From assembly GCA_045837725.1 (NCBI GenBank), contig JBEWZL010000030.1, positions 372,001 through 436,000 of the forward strand: 64,000 nt of DNA, in the 5' to 3' direction. Shown here in pieces: positions 25,901 through 35,163 of the stretch (positions within the stretch are counted from its first letter, which is position 1; each line of letters opens with the position of its first letter). The DNA is from Vermamoeba vermiformis (Eukaryota > Tubulinea > Echinamoebida). Position numbers and translations under genes: made by a program. The notes beneath the pieces are model-generated. The model was not told the DNA's origin. It was given only the letters and a program-made list of their open reading frames with translations, and did not search any database.

Positions 25901-28900
25901 TGAAAATTATTTAATAAATAATAATTTTATTTGTAGAAATGGAATATCAAAGTGGTACACCCACAACTGGTATGAAAAAAAAGGTTGCATCCTTCATTTT
26001 ATAATTTTCTGCAGATTTGAGTTTCGTTGACGAAGAAATTGCTGAACCGACCTCCATCATCACAGATAATCTCTCACCTTGGGCTCTTATTCATTGGTTT
26101 TGCATTCAAAAAAGTATTCCTGCTTCAGACGAGCTACAGCTGCTTAGGCTACTATCCAAACCTGTGTTTCACCTGAATTCAGCTCCACCGTCAATTGCTG
26201 ATATACGAAGTGAGCTACAACGCTCAATTCCTCAAATATCGTACAAGTCCATTGTTTGCCGAAAGAAAGGGAAGAAAGAAAGCAACGTCAAACCTTTGAA
26301 CATTTTAAACAATACTGGATACCAAGTTGTGAATGTTTACAGTATTCGAGACCACCTTGAACTATACCTAAAAGATCCAGTTCTTAGTGGCAGCTTGATC
26401 TTTAAGCCAGTTAGCAATGCAGTTGGATACTCTTCGTTTGTTTCGGGACAGTACTTTCACAATATCGTAGAGCTGATCCCTATTGGTGCACTGCCGCTAT
26501 GCCGTAAGTATCGTAAACACATACAAATTGCTAAAGACATCAGTTGAATTGTACTGGGATGACACCGGCATCTCAAGCAAGAAGAAGTGTGGACCAATAT
26601 GGCTCGGGATCAGCAACAGTGATTCATCAATAAAGCGAACTCCTGAATCAAGAATGCTCATTGCTGTCATGCCGCCAGAAACAGATCTTAGTCCCGTTTT
26701 AGAAGAACTAGTTTCACAAATTCAACAATTGACGGAAGTCGATTTTTTTTGCGCAAGTATGAATTCTGTGGTCCGATTTCATTGCTTGCTTTCGTTATTG
26801 CTAGGTGATTCTCCTGCTAGCAATTATGTGATAGGTATGAGCAATGGCATTTCAAAACTATTCCTAACAAGATTGCAGGTTTACGTGCACCAACGTGTAA
26901 TCAACCATGTCGCATTTGCCACACAGAGGCTACACAACTTGGATTGATTCCTGAGGTTGACCTTCATACAGTTGAAGGCGATCTATCAGAACAAGTAAAA
27001 TGGCCTCAAAGGACGAAAAGAGCAATGATGGATCTGATTAACGAAGCTCACATTGGTATTTTACCAAATATGGAAGCAGAGCTCAAAGCCAAAGGTTTAG
27101 CTTACTATACGGTAAAGTCGTATTCATTGGTTCTCATTTTGCATAACGTAATTCTATTTACAGAGCCCTTTGTGGGAAGTCGATTTCATCAATTTGTTTA
27201 CGCAGTCACCGTACTGTTTACTTCATAACGAATTTCTTGGATTGGTTCCCATCCACATGGACTTGACCTTTGCCGCTATTAAGAGTAAAGAAAATGGCAT
27301 CACTATTATGAAAGAACTTGGAGAACGAGTTGCCAAATTCCCTGCTTTTAGTCCGCTACCAAAGCTAAACGATGATATTGAACTTCGAAAAGGATGGGAT
27401 GGCAAATCGTATACCTCATTTTATCGAATGGCAGTAATTGTATTTCGAGACTTTCTTAAAAATGAAGAGCTGCGATGTTGGTAAGTAAGCCAATTTATTA
27501 TTTTACTATCATTAGCTCACAAAACCAGGCTGTTACATTGCCGATACCTGAGATACTTACATAAATCTCTGCTATCTGAAAGACAGTTGCAAAACCTGAT
27601 GGCAACGTACTGGGAATGGAAGAAATTGTTCATACAATGCTATAAATCACCAGAGCCTTCAAAACAAAAGATAAGTATTAAAAATATGCAATTCTTGAAT
27701 TTGCATGTCGGCGAACATTGGTATTCTACGATCAAAATGTTCGGTGTCCCAGCAGAGTACAGCACGCAACACTGGGAAGCCTTACACCAATCCGTCAAAA
27801 GAAAAGAAAAGAAGTCTAACCATCTTCAGCCCTCACTAGACATCTCCCGTATGATAATAGAAGAGACTTCAATGCAAAGAGCGTTGGGAACAATTGAAGT
27901 ACGTAATTGTCTTTGATTAAACCTTTCATCAATTGCTTTAGGATTTTTGTGCATTAAATACCACAATCAATCGAACGGTAATTGGGTCAATTACAGTTTA
28001 CAATAAGCAAAAGAACAAAGCGGAAGATATTCGGCAATTTCTTCAGGAACAACTTTTGCAAGGTACCTATGCCTAAATGATTACTTAAATTACTAATAAG
28101 ATTCAGATGACGTACAGTTTCAATTGTACAATTCGGCGCAGATAGGTTCGACAAAGTTAAGCAAAGGGGACTACTTCAGCACTGGACACAAAGAAAACAA
28201 AAGATTTGGGGAGGTAAACGCCATCGTCTCTGTTGCCAATGTAGTTTATATTATTGGATATCTTTACAAGCACGACTATCGTTCTCTTGATGCAAAAAGT
28301 GAGATGTACACTGTCAGCAAAACTGACTCGTGGGCATTATTTACTGCTAATGAAGCCAATCCAGAACAATTTGTATCAATCGATGACAACCTAACTCTAG
28401 TAAACTTTTTTTTCCGTTGATTCGAAATGTCTCTACAAATTTATCGAGATTTATCTCTTGTGATCGCAATCAATAGAGGCGAAACGAGATTAATCTCAGT
28501 TGTGAGCTACTATTGTTAGTTTCACTGATTGAGACTTCAGTCACAACCGAGATTTGCGAGATTAAAATTGGTAGTGATTTTGCGCCAAGCAAGTTTTTGA
28601 TTTTGTTCATGGTGTACATCAGTAGTAAAATAATCTGGTTCTTCAGTTGTAAATGTGTATGCCAAAAACTGATCATCAACATGGACTTTGATTGAAAAGT
28701 CCTCAAATGAAAACTTGACTAGTGGATCAGACCAATTTTCGACCATTTTTTTCGTTAATTCTGCTGTATCTGTCATTTGCAATATTCCTAATAATTTCTT
28801 GGAAACTTCATCGAATTCATAGGTGTTCTCAAGCTTTCCAAAGATATTGTTACTTTGCTCATTGCGTGTACGCCGGGTCCTTAAATTACATTATATTTAG

Positions 28901-29477
28901 TTGTTACTTCATAGATAAATAATATTATTATTTTGCGTACGAGTCTTTATTGCAGCAACCTGAACTTGTTTCTCCTTTTCGAAAGGCCTTGAACCACCAT
29001 TTATAGCTTTCGCGCTCATCGTTCCAAGACTCCTTGCTCCATTCGATCATAATGTAAATTTTCCTATCAAACGGCTTCCACGCCTAATTTAATTGTTACG
29101 GACCATTCCAAAGTAATCTGTATTGTTATATAATATTTTTTGATTTTTAAATAATTCAATTTCAACGGAATAAATTTTACAACAAGCGACCTTCTTACGT
29201 ACTAACATGTTGATTATTTTACATGTGCTTGCCAAAGATTCGAGGGTCCGCGTATCGTGGCATAATTCATAGATTTTGTCAAAAATCGCTAATGGGAACA
29301 TCTCCTAAATTAATAAAATATTATTAGAATAATCATCATATTTTCTTATTATTTTAATTGTTTAATTGGGCTCTTTCGAGATGACAGGATCTGCCGTCTT
29401 ACCTGAACGGGAATTTCGTCTGATTCATTAGTGATAATTTTGTCTGATTCATTAGTGATAATTTCGTCTTTCTCCAT
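13997..29477 (-). CDS. F-box-like family protein, copy D, split by the CACTA transposon
   Basis: Fourth paralogue. The N-terminal half lies at about 28577-29477 and the C-terminal half at 13997-14835. Exon 1 (29403-29477) has an eight-residue duplication (IITNESDK, IITNESDE). The F-box-like exon has EMFPLAIFDKIYELC and LESLASTCKIINML. The exon carrying MTDTAELTKKMVEN and VHVDDQFLAYTF is cut by the transposon. Across the insertion, removing the element and one ATT copy gives an open exon end (QKLAWRKMNDNM) followed by IKRAKCILCAFEIKKFF, as in copies B and C. The last exons carry FQSALIEHIFNEV, a short repeated stretch (QLKFAQLKLTQLNN) and LRIVLNNGEYVYKELSD. As it stands the gene is interrupted; expression would need splicing or excision across 13.7 kb. 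Confidence 0.7.
14836..14864 (+). repeat. Left terminal inverted repeat of the CACTA element
   Basis: 29 bp starting CACTACCAATTTTTATC. It matches the reverse complement of 28548-28576 at 28 of 29 positions. The ATT duplication lies immediately outside. Confidence 0.93.
14928..15085 (+). repeat. Subterminal tandem repeat, 46-bp period, four units
   Basis: A 20-bp core (ATTCACAGCATCTCGGTTGG and variants) starts at 14928, 14974, 15020 and 15066, an exact 46-bp spacing. In CACTA elements the subterminal repeats bind an element-encoded protein and assist transposition. That role is inferred here. The right end has only scattered CTCAGTTG-like and ATCTCG words. Confidence 0.8.
15146..16200 (-). 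CDS. Small Lys/Gln-rich coiled-coil-like protein of the CACTA element
   Basis: Not a recognised family. Spliced minus-strand gene starting MSNTNKQKPNSASSG at 16200, only 10 bp downstream of the stop of the larger minus-strand gene. The N-terminal exon has a Ser/Thr/Gly-rich leader and a probable coiled coil (ILEFKQMQQNFVKDLDTLKKG). Later exons give KKLHNAATEAWKNKKKF, a short acidic helix and IRKRVLELSEY. The tail is basic, with a perfect-length duplication of 14 residues (EEPPTKKHKIGLLQ and EEPPTKKQKIGSSQ) encoded by two 42-bp repeats at 15204-15245 and 15246-15287. Each repeat contains an NLS-like PPTKK(H/Q)K. It could be an accessory DNA-binding or assembly protein, comparable in position to TnpA-type proteins, but sequence does not show that. 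Confidence 0.6.
16211..19525 (-). CDS. Large CACTA-element protein: ParB-like N-terminus, C-terminal zinc finger
   Basis: About ten exons encoding roughly 950 residues, from ATG at 19525 to the stop at 16211. After a short polar leader, residues about 30-120 read like a ParB/sulfiredoxin-type domain: IENKLVSISELQLLPP, TTIQNSLQRDGVVNICPLLL and KLYLVDGIQRYYAAKDL, the last resembling the family's 'DGxxR..A' signature. A Lys/Glu-rich middle with an NLS-like SNRKRKVDE follows, then a globular region of unknown fold (about residues 480-800). The end is a Cys-rich finger: CCVCTRRF, HCRSCNQQYCMWC and a final H. ParB-like domains bind or cut DNA and some hydrolyse CTP; which applies here is unknown. 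No canonical transposase motif is seen in it. It lies divergent from the stem-loop block. The ParB call is moderate. Confidence 0.6.
19640..23560 (+). other. Intron-punctuated, stem-loop-rich block with little coding capacity
   Basis: About 3.9 kb in the middle of the CACTA element. On the plus strand strong donors (GTAAGT or close) recur every 80-250 bp, for example at 19862, 20104, 20258, 20394, 20645, 20930, 21603 and 21713. Each is followed by an AT-rich stretch ending in AG, so the block reads like a chain of short exons. Most of these have stops in all frames. The exon-like parts are richer in GC and hold short perfect inverted repeats, for example 20709-20722, 20984-21002, 21017-21041, 21071-21087, 21210-21228, 21317-21340, 21451-21467 and 21661-21679. 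Candidates: a spliced structured non-coding RNA, or a strongly decayed gene. Only 21902-22326 looks coding. Confidence 0.5.
21902..22326 (+). CDS. Possible 3' exons of an unrecognised gene inside the CACTA element
   Basis: Three exon-like pieces join in frame: about 21902-22041, 22093-22210 and a short last piece ending at the TAG near 22324-22326. The donors are at 22042 (GTACGT) and 22211 (GTACGT). The product reads like real protein with C-ending codons: GNFQGPLYMYQTYSTINAKR, RLNITEDRIVFMFSAFNVKY and a C-terminus SLSTNDLMEEDYVA. No family is recognised and I find no good start upstream, because the preceding exon-like pieces carry stops. Codon use resembles highly expressed host genes rather than the rest of the element, so a captured host fragment is one option. 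Confidence 0.35.
23581..24574 (+). CDS. Ulp1-like (C48) SUMO protease of the CACTA element
   Basis: Predicted cysteine protease that removes SUMO from proteins. The start ATG at 23581 opens a short exon (MDNLIAASIQL). The next exons carry a polar linker and a segment with FALWLDDVILFTFTR, like the 'WLND' region of Ulp1 proteins. The exon from 24040 has the family's best mark, RAQTNAVDCGLHVISFI, where Gln forms the oxyanion hole and Cys is the nucleophile. A helical C-terminus ends at 24574. I could not find a convincing exon with the catalytic His and Asp between the WLDD and QTN parts. That part may be missing, or coded by an exon I misjudged around 23990-24037. Ulp1-like genes are known cargo of plant CACTA and MULE elements. 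Confidence 0.68.
24620..25725 (+). CDS. AlkB-like 2OG-Fe(II) dioxygenase joined to an SRA-like domain
   Basis: Two exons (24620-25053 and 25101-25725; 47-bp intron), about 350 residues. The first two thirds read as an AlkB-fold dioxygenase: a lead-in FNYVTILL, the iron motif YAGDRSHINAHRDEE (H-x-D), a second metal His in ITEHEKAA, and the 2OG-binding Arg in GISYSVIFR. AlkB proteins oxidatively remove alkyl groups from bases. The last about 130 residues resemble an SRA/YDG modified-base reader: GQASSIVLYSDQN, KIWFIGYDT, NKALNNCLLAVNKG, SIPVYKRI and MFLGNFYVHSA. It starts 45 bp after the protease stop and its stop overlaps the next ATG. Dioxygenase call is good; SRA call is tentative. Confidence 0.72.
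25718..28420 (+). CDS. CACTA (Plavaka/EnSpm-like) DDE transposase with N-terminal C2H2 finger
   Basis: Predicted to cut and join the element's ends. Exons: 25718-25889, 25937-25969, 26015-26503, 26544-26834, 26879-27111, 27164-27480, 27529-27898, 27942-28062 and 28107-28420. The first exon holds a C2H2 finger (CSTCRRGFPFPGELQRHLN). The core has a candidate first Asp in ELYWDDTGIS, a second in LLGDSPASNYVIG, a Cys pair motif CNQPCRICH, and a candidate Glu in LLHNEFLGLVPIHM. The order matches Plavaka-type CACTA transposases, although the catalytic assignments are inferred. The C-terminal domain ends at 28420, 156 bp from the element's end. One in-frame TGA (25865-25867) separates the finger from the core, so translation may instead begin at ATG 25939. 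Otherwise all exon joins keep frame. Confidence 0.85.
28548..28576 (-). repeat. Right terminal inverted repeat of the CACTA element
   Basis: 29 bp which, read on the minus strand, starts CACTACCAATTTTAATC. It pairs with 14836-14864. The second copy of ATT follows at 28577-28579. Confidence 0.93.
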
Positions 29478-29711
29478 CAGTATTATATAATTTAATGGCA
29501 GCTTCGTTCTTCCAACGTTTTTGGCAAGCCTCAAATTTTTTTGCCGCCAAGCCGTTGCATTGCGTAGGGATCCTTTCTTAAGGACAGGTCATAAAAACGG
29601 TACACAAAGCCTTGGTCTAAAGTCTGGTTTGCAACCTGCCCCGCCGATCTGATTGATCTGTCAACGGAACAATAAAATGGCTGGCAGGAATAGATTAAAT
29701 TGTATTATTAA
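28577..29711. other. 5' part of F-box copy D and spacer to copy E
   Basis: 28577-29477 carries the N-terminal exons of copy D (see that entry). 29478-29711 is the promoter spacer of copy D and the 3' flank of copy E; it shows no further gene. Confidence 0.5.
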
Positions 29712-32700
29712 TTAATTATACGACAAATCAATCGTCTCGCTAAGTGATGTCATTACAGGCGCAAGAATTTTCATCAATTTTGCGAATTGTTCTTTAGACA
29801 GCTGGCCGTACTTGTGTTTACGGCCTTTCAATACTATAGTCATATTCCGGACCTGTTCGTCCTTGTCTTCATGCTCGCTATTATTATCTTCACTATCATT
29901 ACTACTGTCAGCGTTTTCTTCGTCTTCGATCCGTTCGTTGTTGCCAATTTTTTTGGGATCCAGTTTTTTCGTATTGTTGTTAGCCTTAGAGGCCATAAGT
30001 GTACTATAATAGTGTTCTAAGGCTATAAATATTTCTTTCACTTGCGAAGGTTTAAATTGACGCGAGGCCTTGTACTGATTATCTTGCGAGCCCCAATGTT
30101 TGTCTATAATTTCAATTTGCGTAGCTTTTACATAGCCTTAAATAGTATAATAGTATAGTTAGTGTTCAGTATTGATTTATAGGTCTTAGGATAGTGCTTT
30201 ATATGCGTACCTGATTCATCGCATTCGAGATCCCAGCCTGCATGTTCGTATTCATCCTCGCGCTGATGAAATAATCATTAATAAATTAAAAGTATTATAT
30301 AATGTAGTGGCGTATATAATAAACGTAAAGTTTTGGTTAGTTTGGCAATCAACGAGATTTAGCATAGGCACACGTAAACAAATCTGAATCTGATCTGGTT
30401 CGATCATTGAAAATGCTTCTCGATAACTTACGTATTTAATACTAATGCTATTAGATACTTCATTGTAGTAATTGATGTTAAAGAAGAAAGGCTTGATTTG
30501 AAAGGCACATAAAGCGCACTTCAATCGCTTGATCTGCGGAAAAAAAGTCAGTCTAATTGCTTAATTTTGAACTCGCTCCAGTACTATTAACTATCATATA
30601 TAATAAAATACCATTTTTTCATCGAGACGGTCCCAATCGAGCTCTTCATCTGGTTTTTCAACGTGCAGATCTTCTTGATCACATCCGTGAAGTAAAGTTA
30701 TTGGCAATGTTACGTTTCTGGTACACATCTTACTATTATAGTATGATATCAAAATACAATCATAGTAGCTTTTAGCAATAATATACAGATTAAGACCGAT
30801 ATCGACCTACAGTTCGATCTAAATTTTATTTGCCAGCCTCCTGGATGCGATCCATACACAGCTGAAGGCATGCTACCGCTCATACCTTTAGGACAATGTA
30901 CTCGTGAGAATCAGTATGCCGCGGCAATCGATGGTACGTCGATCTCACGCCAGTAAATTCAGATTGCACTCCAAATTTGGAAAAATCCGGAAATCAAAGA
31001 AACTTCTTTGTTCGACAATACGAATATTTAATAATAAATACCGCTATCACTAACGTATTTCTAATATAGCTGGAGCAGCTGCAGTACTTTTCTGCGATTT
31101 CGATGCACCCGAAATTCATGGTAGAAGATCTCGCATTCCTCTCAGTCAATCTCCGCTTGAGATTCCTGTTGTCTTGGTAAGTGTCCAACACTAATATTTG
31201 AAGTATGACACCTGTCACGCTAACTCTACCTTCTAAGGTGTCAAAACCGGATTACTTTAGGCTCAAGGATCTTCTCGCCCACTCACCGTACTTGACGTTG
31301 GAAATTACTCCTGGTGCGTAGAAATTCTGCTAAATAATAATATAATTTTTAAAAGCTACGTACCGAGATTGTTTTTAATGACAATTATTACAGGCGTCAG
31401 TTTGTGGCATCAAAATATCGCGTACACATGGTGGTTCATCGCATTGAACGCTGTATTCTTTGTATTTTATCTCTTGCTTCTCGCGCTCGTGATCTACAAG
31501 TTCGTTCGAAAAGTCAAAGCGACTGGCTTTATCTGGAACATCAGCTTTGTTTATTTGTTCTTTCAAGCGGTATTTTGCATTTGTACGTCTATGTAACCTT
31601 TATTATGTATTTAGTTTTGGTCTAACGTTTCACTCGATTTCATTTCAGTGATGATCGTTCGATGGATAGATCCGCTTTTGACTTGGGGAATATATAGCAC
31701 TGTTATCGACGTATTTATTGACACGTGGCCCGCTAGGTGGTCGTGTATCCATTTCATACGTTGCGCTTATCCGTGTTTAATCCACGTTTAATATTTTAAC
31801 TTTTCCTTTACTTTTGTTATTAGTCGTAGCGCTGATGCTGATGGCGTTCTTCTGGTTCGAAGTCATCAATCAGTTCGCGGACACAAAAGTACAAGCGTTC
31901 TTGTCCAAAAAGTAAGTATTTCATAAAACTTGTTCGCGTACTGACTTTTTGATCAGAATGCAGATTCCGTTCTGGATACTCGGTGGTATTATTATAGTAC
32001 TACCATCGATTAATGCCATACTATTGATCTACATTACAATTCTACCGCTTTTCGTTGCGCTGGGAGCCGTTTCGTTGGCTACTGGCATGACCGTCGCTTG
32101 TTTCTACATCATTGTCGGTACGTTGTTCTACTGTATATTAATATTAACATTTGTATTAATGAACGGTATAATTGATAGCCGTAAAAGCGTTGGAGATTAT
32201 TAATCGATCCGAGCAAATGAACGCCGATAGTAAACCTCGATTAGATAGTCTCACGAAGGTATTAAAATACCACAGTCGTATATATATTAATATTAGAGTA
32301 TTTAGAGCCGAATATCGATCATTATCTCGACAATTATTGCATGTATTTATCCTCCCTGCGCTTTCATCTTGCGTTATTACATTATCTACAAGAGCTCGAT
32401 CTTCGCGCTAGCAGATATATATGTAGAGTCCGTATTATTAGGTCTTATTACCTTCATTCAAGTCTGGTTCATGCCGGATAAACTTCCATCCGGATCTGGT
32501 AACCATTTGTAATACTACGAGAATTATTGACAATGGCACAATGGAGTAAATTAATTACGATTATTTTAATAACGGCCGCAAGGAAGACAAATAGAATACG
32601 AGCTAATGACAGTTTCGCGCTCTAAATAATTACAAGATTATTTTAAAAATCTCCAGTATGTGATGAATCGTGGGTCGCGATTCAGTCGCTAATTAATAAT

Positions 32701-33980
32701 GACCAATTTTAATGTTTTACCTTTTATGTATTATTTGATATAAACAACACCGTTCATTACAAGTAAATAACTATCCTGGAGCAGCTGCCTCTAATGTACT
32801 ATTTTTGACTGTCAATTATAAGCAAATTTCCGATAATTTAATTAAAGCCTAATAAGGCTGTTTAGTTTCAGTTTAGGCTAAAATAGTAGCAGTTAATAAA
32901 TGACCACTAGGCCGTGTTATTTATTACATATGTGAGATGCAGAATCACCATAGTCTATTGTTTTCGACTGTCGTAGTGCTAGTTGCTGTCACATCCGCAA
33001 GCCGTATCATTTTTCCAATCGTACCGTAAGTGAAATATAGAATAACATACGTAATATTTACTCATATATTCATTGTACAGCGATCCTGAGTTCAATACGC
33101 CCGCTCTAACAAATGGATTTGTCGGTGGACCATCCGTATTATCTTCACTATTATATCTTCTATATTTATAACTGATTTTTTGCTCATTTACTGTAATATC
33201 AATTGAAAGTTCGTCCGTAGCCAAGCTGAAAATTGGTTCGCCTCGGCAGATGCAAAGAATTTCTTGGAATCTTTTTGGCTTCGTCATATTCATATAATTT
33301 ATAAGTGATTGGCACATTCTATCAAATCGATCGCGATCGCTAAGCTTTGTTTTGCTGGATTCAGTTTTTTCTCGCGAATAAGCTGGCGAACTAAATTAAA
33401 AAATTCTGGTTAGCAATTTCAATAGGTCCTATACATAATAATATTACAACGTACTATTTTGACTTCTTATACTGTTTAGTGGCGTCACCATTGCCTTTGA
33501 TGGTGTATTCAGCCTCGCAGGTGGTTTTATCTTCTCGCCAATTAAATTTAACGCTAATTTTCTTTTCAAATATTCTAGATACCTAATTACATATTAACAT
33601 TAATACGAATATATTGTTATTACGGGCCCTGTAATTTAATCGTTCGTGTTTTTTTGCTTACCAAAGCATTGAACTGTTTACACGAGCACGCTAATGATTC
33701 GAGTGTTGTCGTATTAGTGCAATAAGACAGAATATTCTCAATCATTTCTGCGGGAAGTGATTCCTAGTATCAAAATAATTAAGAATATTTAATAATAGTT
33801 CATTATTTTGTTTTATAATAAATATCACATCGTTCTGTAAATATTAAGTAGATTTATGTCGTTATTAGTGACGTTTATTTTTAATAATTGGTTGGTGCAG
33901 ATTTGGATGCGGACAAACTGAGGCACAGTTACCTGAAATAGCTTTCGTTTTTTCGAAGCTCGAACATCATTTTCTTCCAT
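29712..33980 (-). pseudogene. F-box-like family protein, copy E, split by a permuted PA-7TM insertion
   Basis: Fifth paralogue. The N-terminal part is at about 33132-33980: exon 1 encodes MEENDVRASKKRKLFQ, the F-box-like exon has ESLPAEMIENILSYC and LACSCKQFNALV, and a later exon has MNMTKPKRFQEILC and EQKISYKYRR. The C-terminal part is at 29712-30688: an acidic exon end (ELDWDRLDEKM), IKRLKCALCAFQIKPFFF, QFKPSQVKEIF, an acidic linker and MTIVLKGRKHKYGQL. A 2.44-kb insertion (30689-33131) divides the exon between YNSEDN and the acidic part. The frames on the two sides differ by one base when joined, so this copy is probably dead. Confidence 0.68.
30689..33131 (+). pseudogene. Circularly permuted copy of a PA-7TM gene inserted in F-box copy E
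   Basis: A plus-strand copy of the PA-7TM gene found at 42574-44694, but in permuted order. First come the 3' exons, starting inside the early exon at AAAGTTATTGGC (30694) and running to the C-terminus (FIQVWFMPDKLPSGSG) near 32510. Then about 420 bp of flanking DNA. Then the promoter-like stretch, signal peptide (MQNHHSLLFSTVVVLVAV) and first exons (32937-33131), ending at GTCGGTGGACC. The two ends abut the same point of the exon in the 42.6-kb copy, about 10 bp apart. Introns are kept, so RNA was not the intermediate. The insertion is flanked by ATCCGT at 30683-30688 and 33132-33137. A circle re-integration is the simplest reading. Confidence 0.7.
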
Positions 33981-33999
33981 CGTATAAAATACAAACGTG

Positions 34000-35100
34000 T
34001 TGGTACAGTTGGTGCGGTCAGAGAATAGCACCAATTTTGTCACACGTGTTTTTGTTGCTGGTTCTTTTACCGAACAAATCAGAGCTGTATTAAAGGAAGA
34101 ATTGCAGCTCATTAAAGTTCAGCTCTCTACTCTCAACGAAAAGGTCGATAAAATCGAACTCCAGCAAAAAATAATGTAGGATTCGGATTTATTAATTATT
34201 CTTTATTAATTTTAAAATTCAAGGATGGCCAAACTGAGCAATAGTTTGAAGGGTAAAAACGAGCCGCTTGAAAAAGTCCCCATCGTTGATGCAGATGGCA
34301 AAGAACGGATCGTTGATATGGAGTATCCGACAATTGCGATGCTGATCGTCGCTGAGAACGAGCAAATACCAGGCACGGAAATGACTAATAACTGGAATGC
34401 AACAAAAAGCTTGAACTTGATCAGAGAGTATGACCCTGGCTATGCTACGGATGAAGAAACTAAAGTAATGTCCGCAAAACGTAGGCTTAAGCTAGTTCAA
34501 TGCTTAGGGGTATCTCCTTCTCAAATTAATTTAGCAGCAACTACCTATTATAACTGAGGTAGCCGCCATTTTACTACTTACAAATTTCTAGATTTGTTTA
34601 AAACATAAATTCGAATAGATCGACAACGAGCAATGCAACCAATATTCGATCAGGTCTATGAAACATCGCATGCTAGATTCGAACGATATCCGAACGGATA
34701 CAACACAACGTATTGCCAAACAACCCGATAGTATGGGCAACGGACGGATCCAAACGAGGTGAAGTTGCAACCACGGCAGTGGTGTCAGATCAAGCCACGT
34801 ACAAACCCCGAATACCCGAACAACAGTCAATTGCAAGAGCAGAGGCATACGAAATCCAAATAAACTTAGTCAACAATAGGAACATCAATATAATATCTGA
34901 CTCTACAAATTAAACATAAGTTGACACGTGTCAAGGTGACATTCGACGGACGAGTGCTCGATCGGATCGGATTGTGCGCATTGGAACTGCTTCCCGAACT
35001 TTCGAATTGAGGGTTGACAAAGGCAGGAGTGGCAACGAGTCCTAGAAGTACCGTGCAGTTAGTAACCGTATGTAAGCTTCGTAACAATTGGTAATAACAT
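34000..35100 (+). mobile_element. Remnant of a retroelement with an RNase H domain
   Basis: Old, incomplete retroelement fossil upstream of F-box copy E. A first part (about 34000-34560) has coding-like sequence with LKEELQLIKVQLSTL and MEYPTIAMLIVAENEQIP, possibly from an ORF1/gag region. A second part (about 34700-34910) has an RNase H signature: ATDGSKRGE, then ARAEAYEIQ, then IISDSTN, matching the D, E and D active-site positions of the family. No reverse transcriptase is present between them, so most of the element is gone. A non-LTR (LINE) origin is my preference because of the position and type of the RNase H, but LTR origin cannot be excluded. No terminal repeats seen. Confidence 0.5.
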
Positions 35101-35163
35101 AAAACAGTGACGGTGAATCTTAAACTTTTGAAATTTCAGGTTTAAACGTACCATTAATTAGCA

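Larger units (their letters stand above)
14836..28576. mobile_element. 13.7-kb CACTA-type DNA transposon with accessory cargo
   Basis: Both ends begin CACTACCAATTTT when read inwards, with 29-bp inverted repeats that differ at one position. The element is flanked by ATT at 14833-14835 and 28577-28579. A 3-bp duplication and CACTA ends are the hallmarks of the EnSpm/CACTA superfamily. It sits inside an exon of F-box copy D. Inside are two minus-strand genes (15146-19525), an intron-punctuated stem-loop block (about 19640-23560), and three closely packed plus-strand genes: Ulp1-like protease, AlkB-SRA protein and transposase (23581-28420). TIRs, duplication and most frames are intact, so the insertion looks recent. 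The only clear break in the transposase unit is one in-frame TGA between its zinc finger and its core. Confidence 0.9.

Noticed and set aside
14836-28576. Polinton/Maverick or virus-derived element
   Set aside because: No capsid, protein-primed polymerase or integrase is seen, and the 3-bp duplication with CACTA ends fits a CACTA DNA transposon instead.
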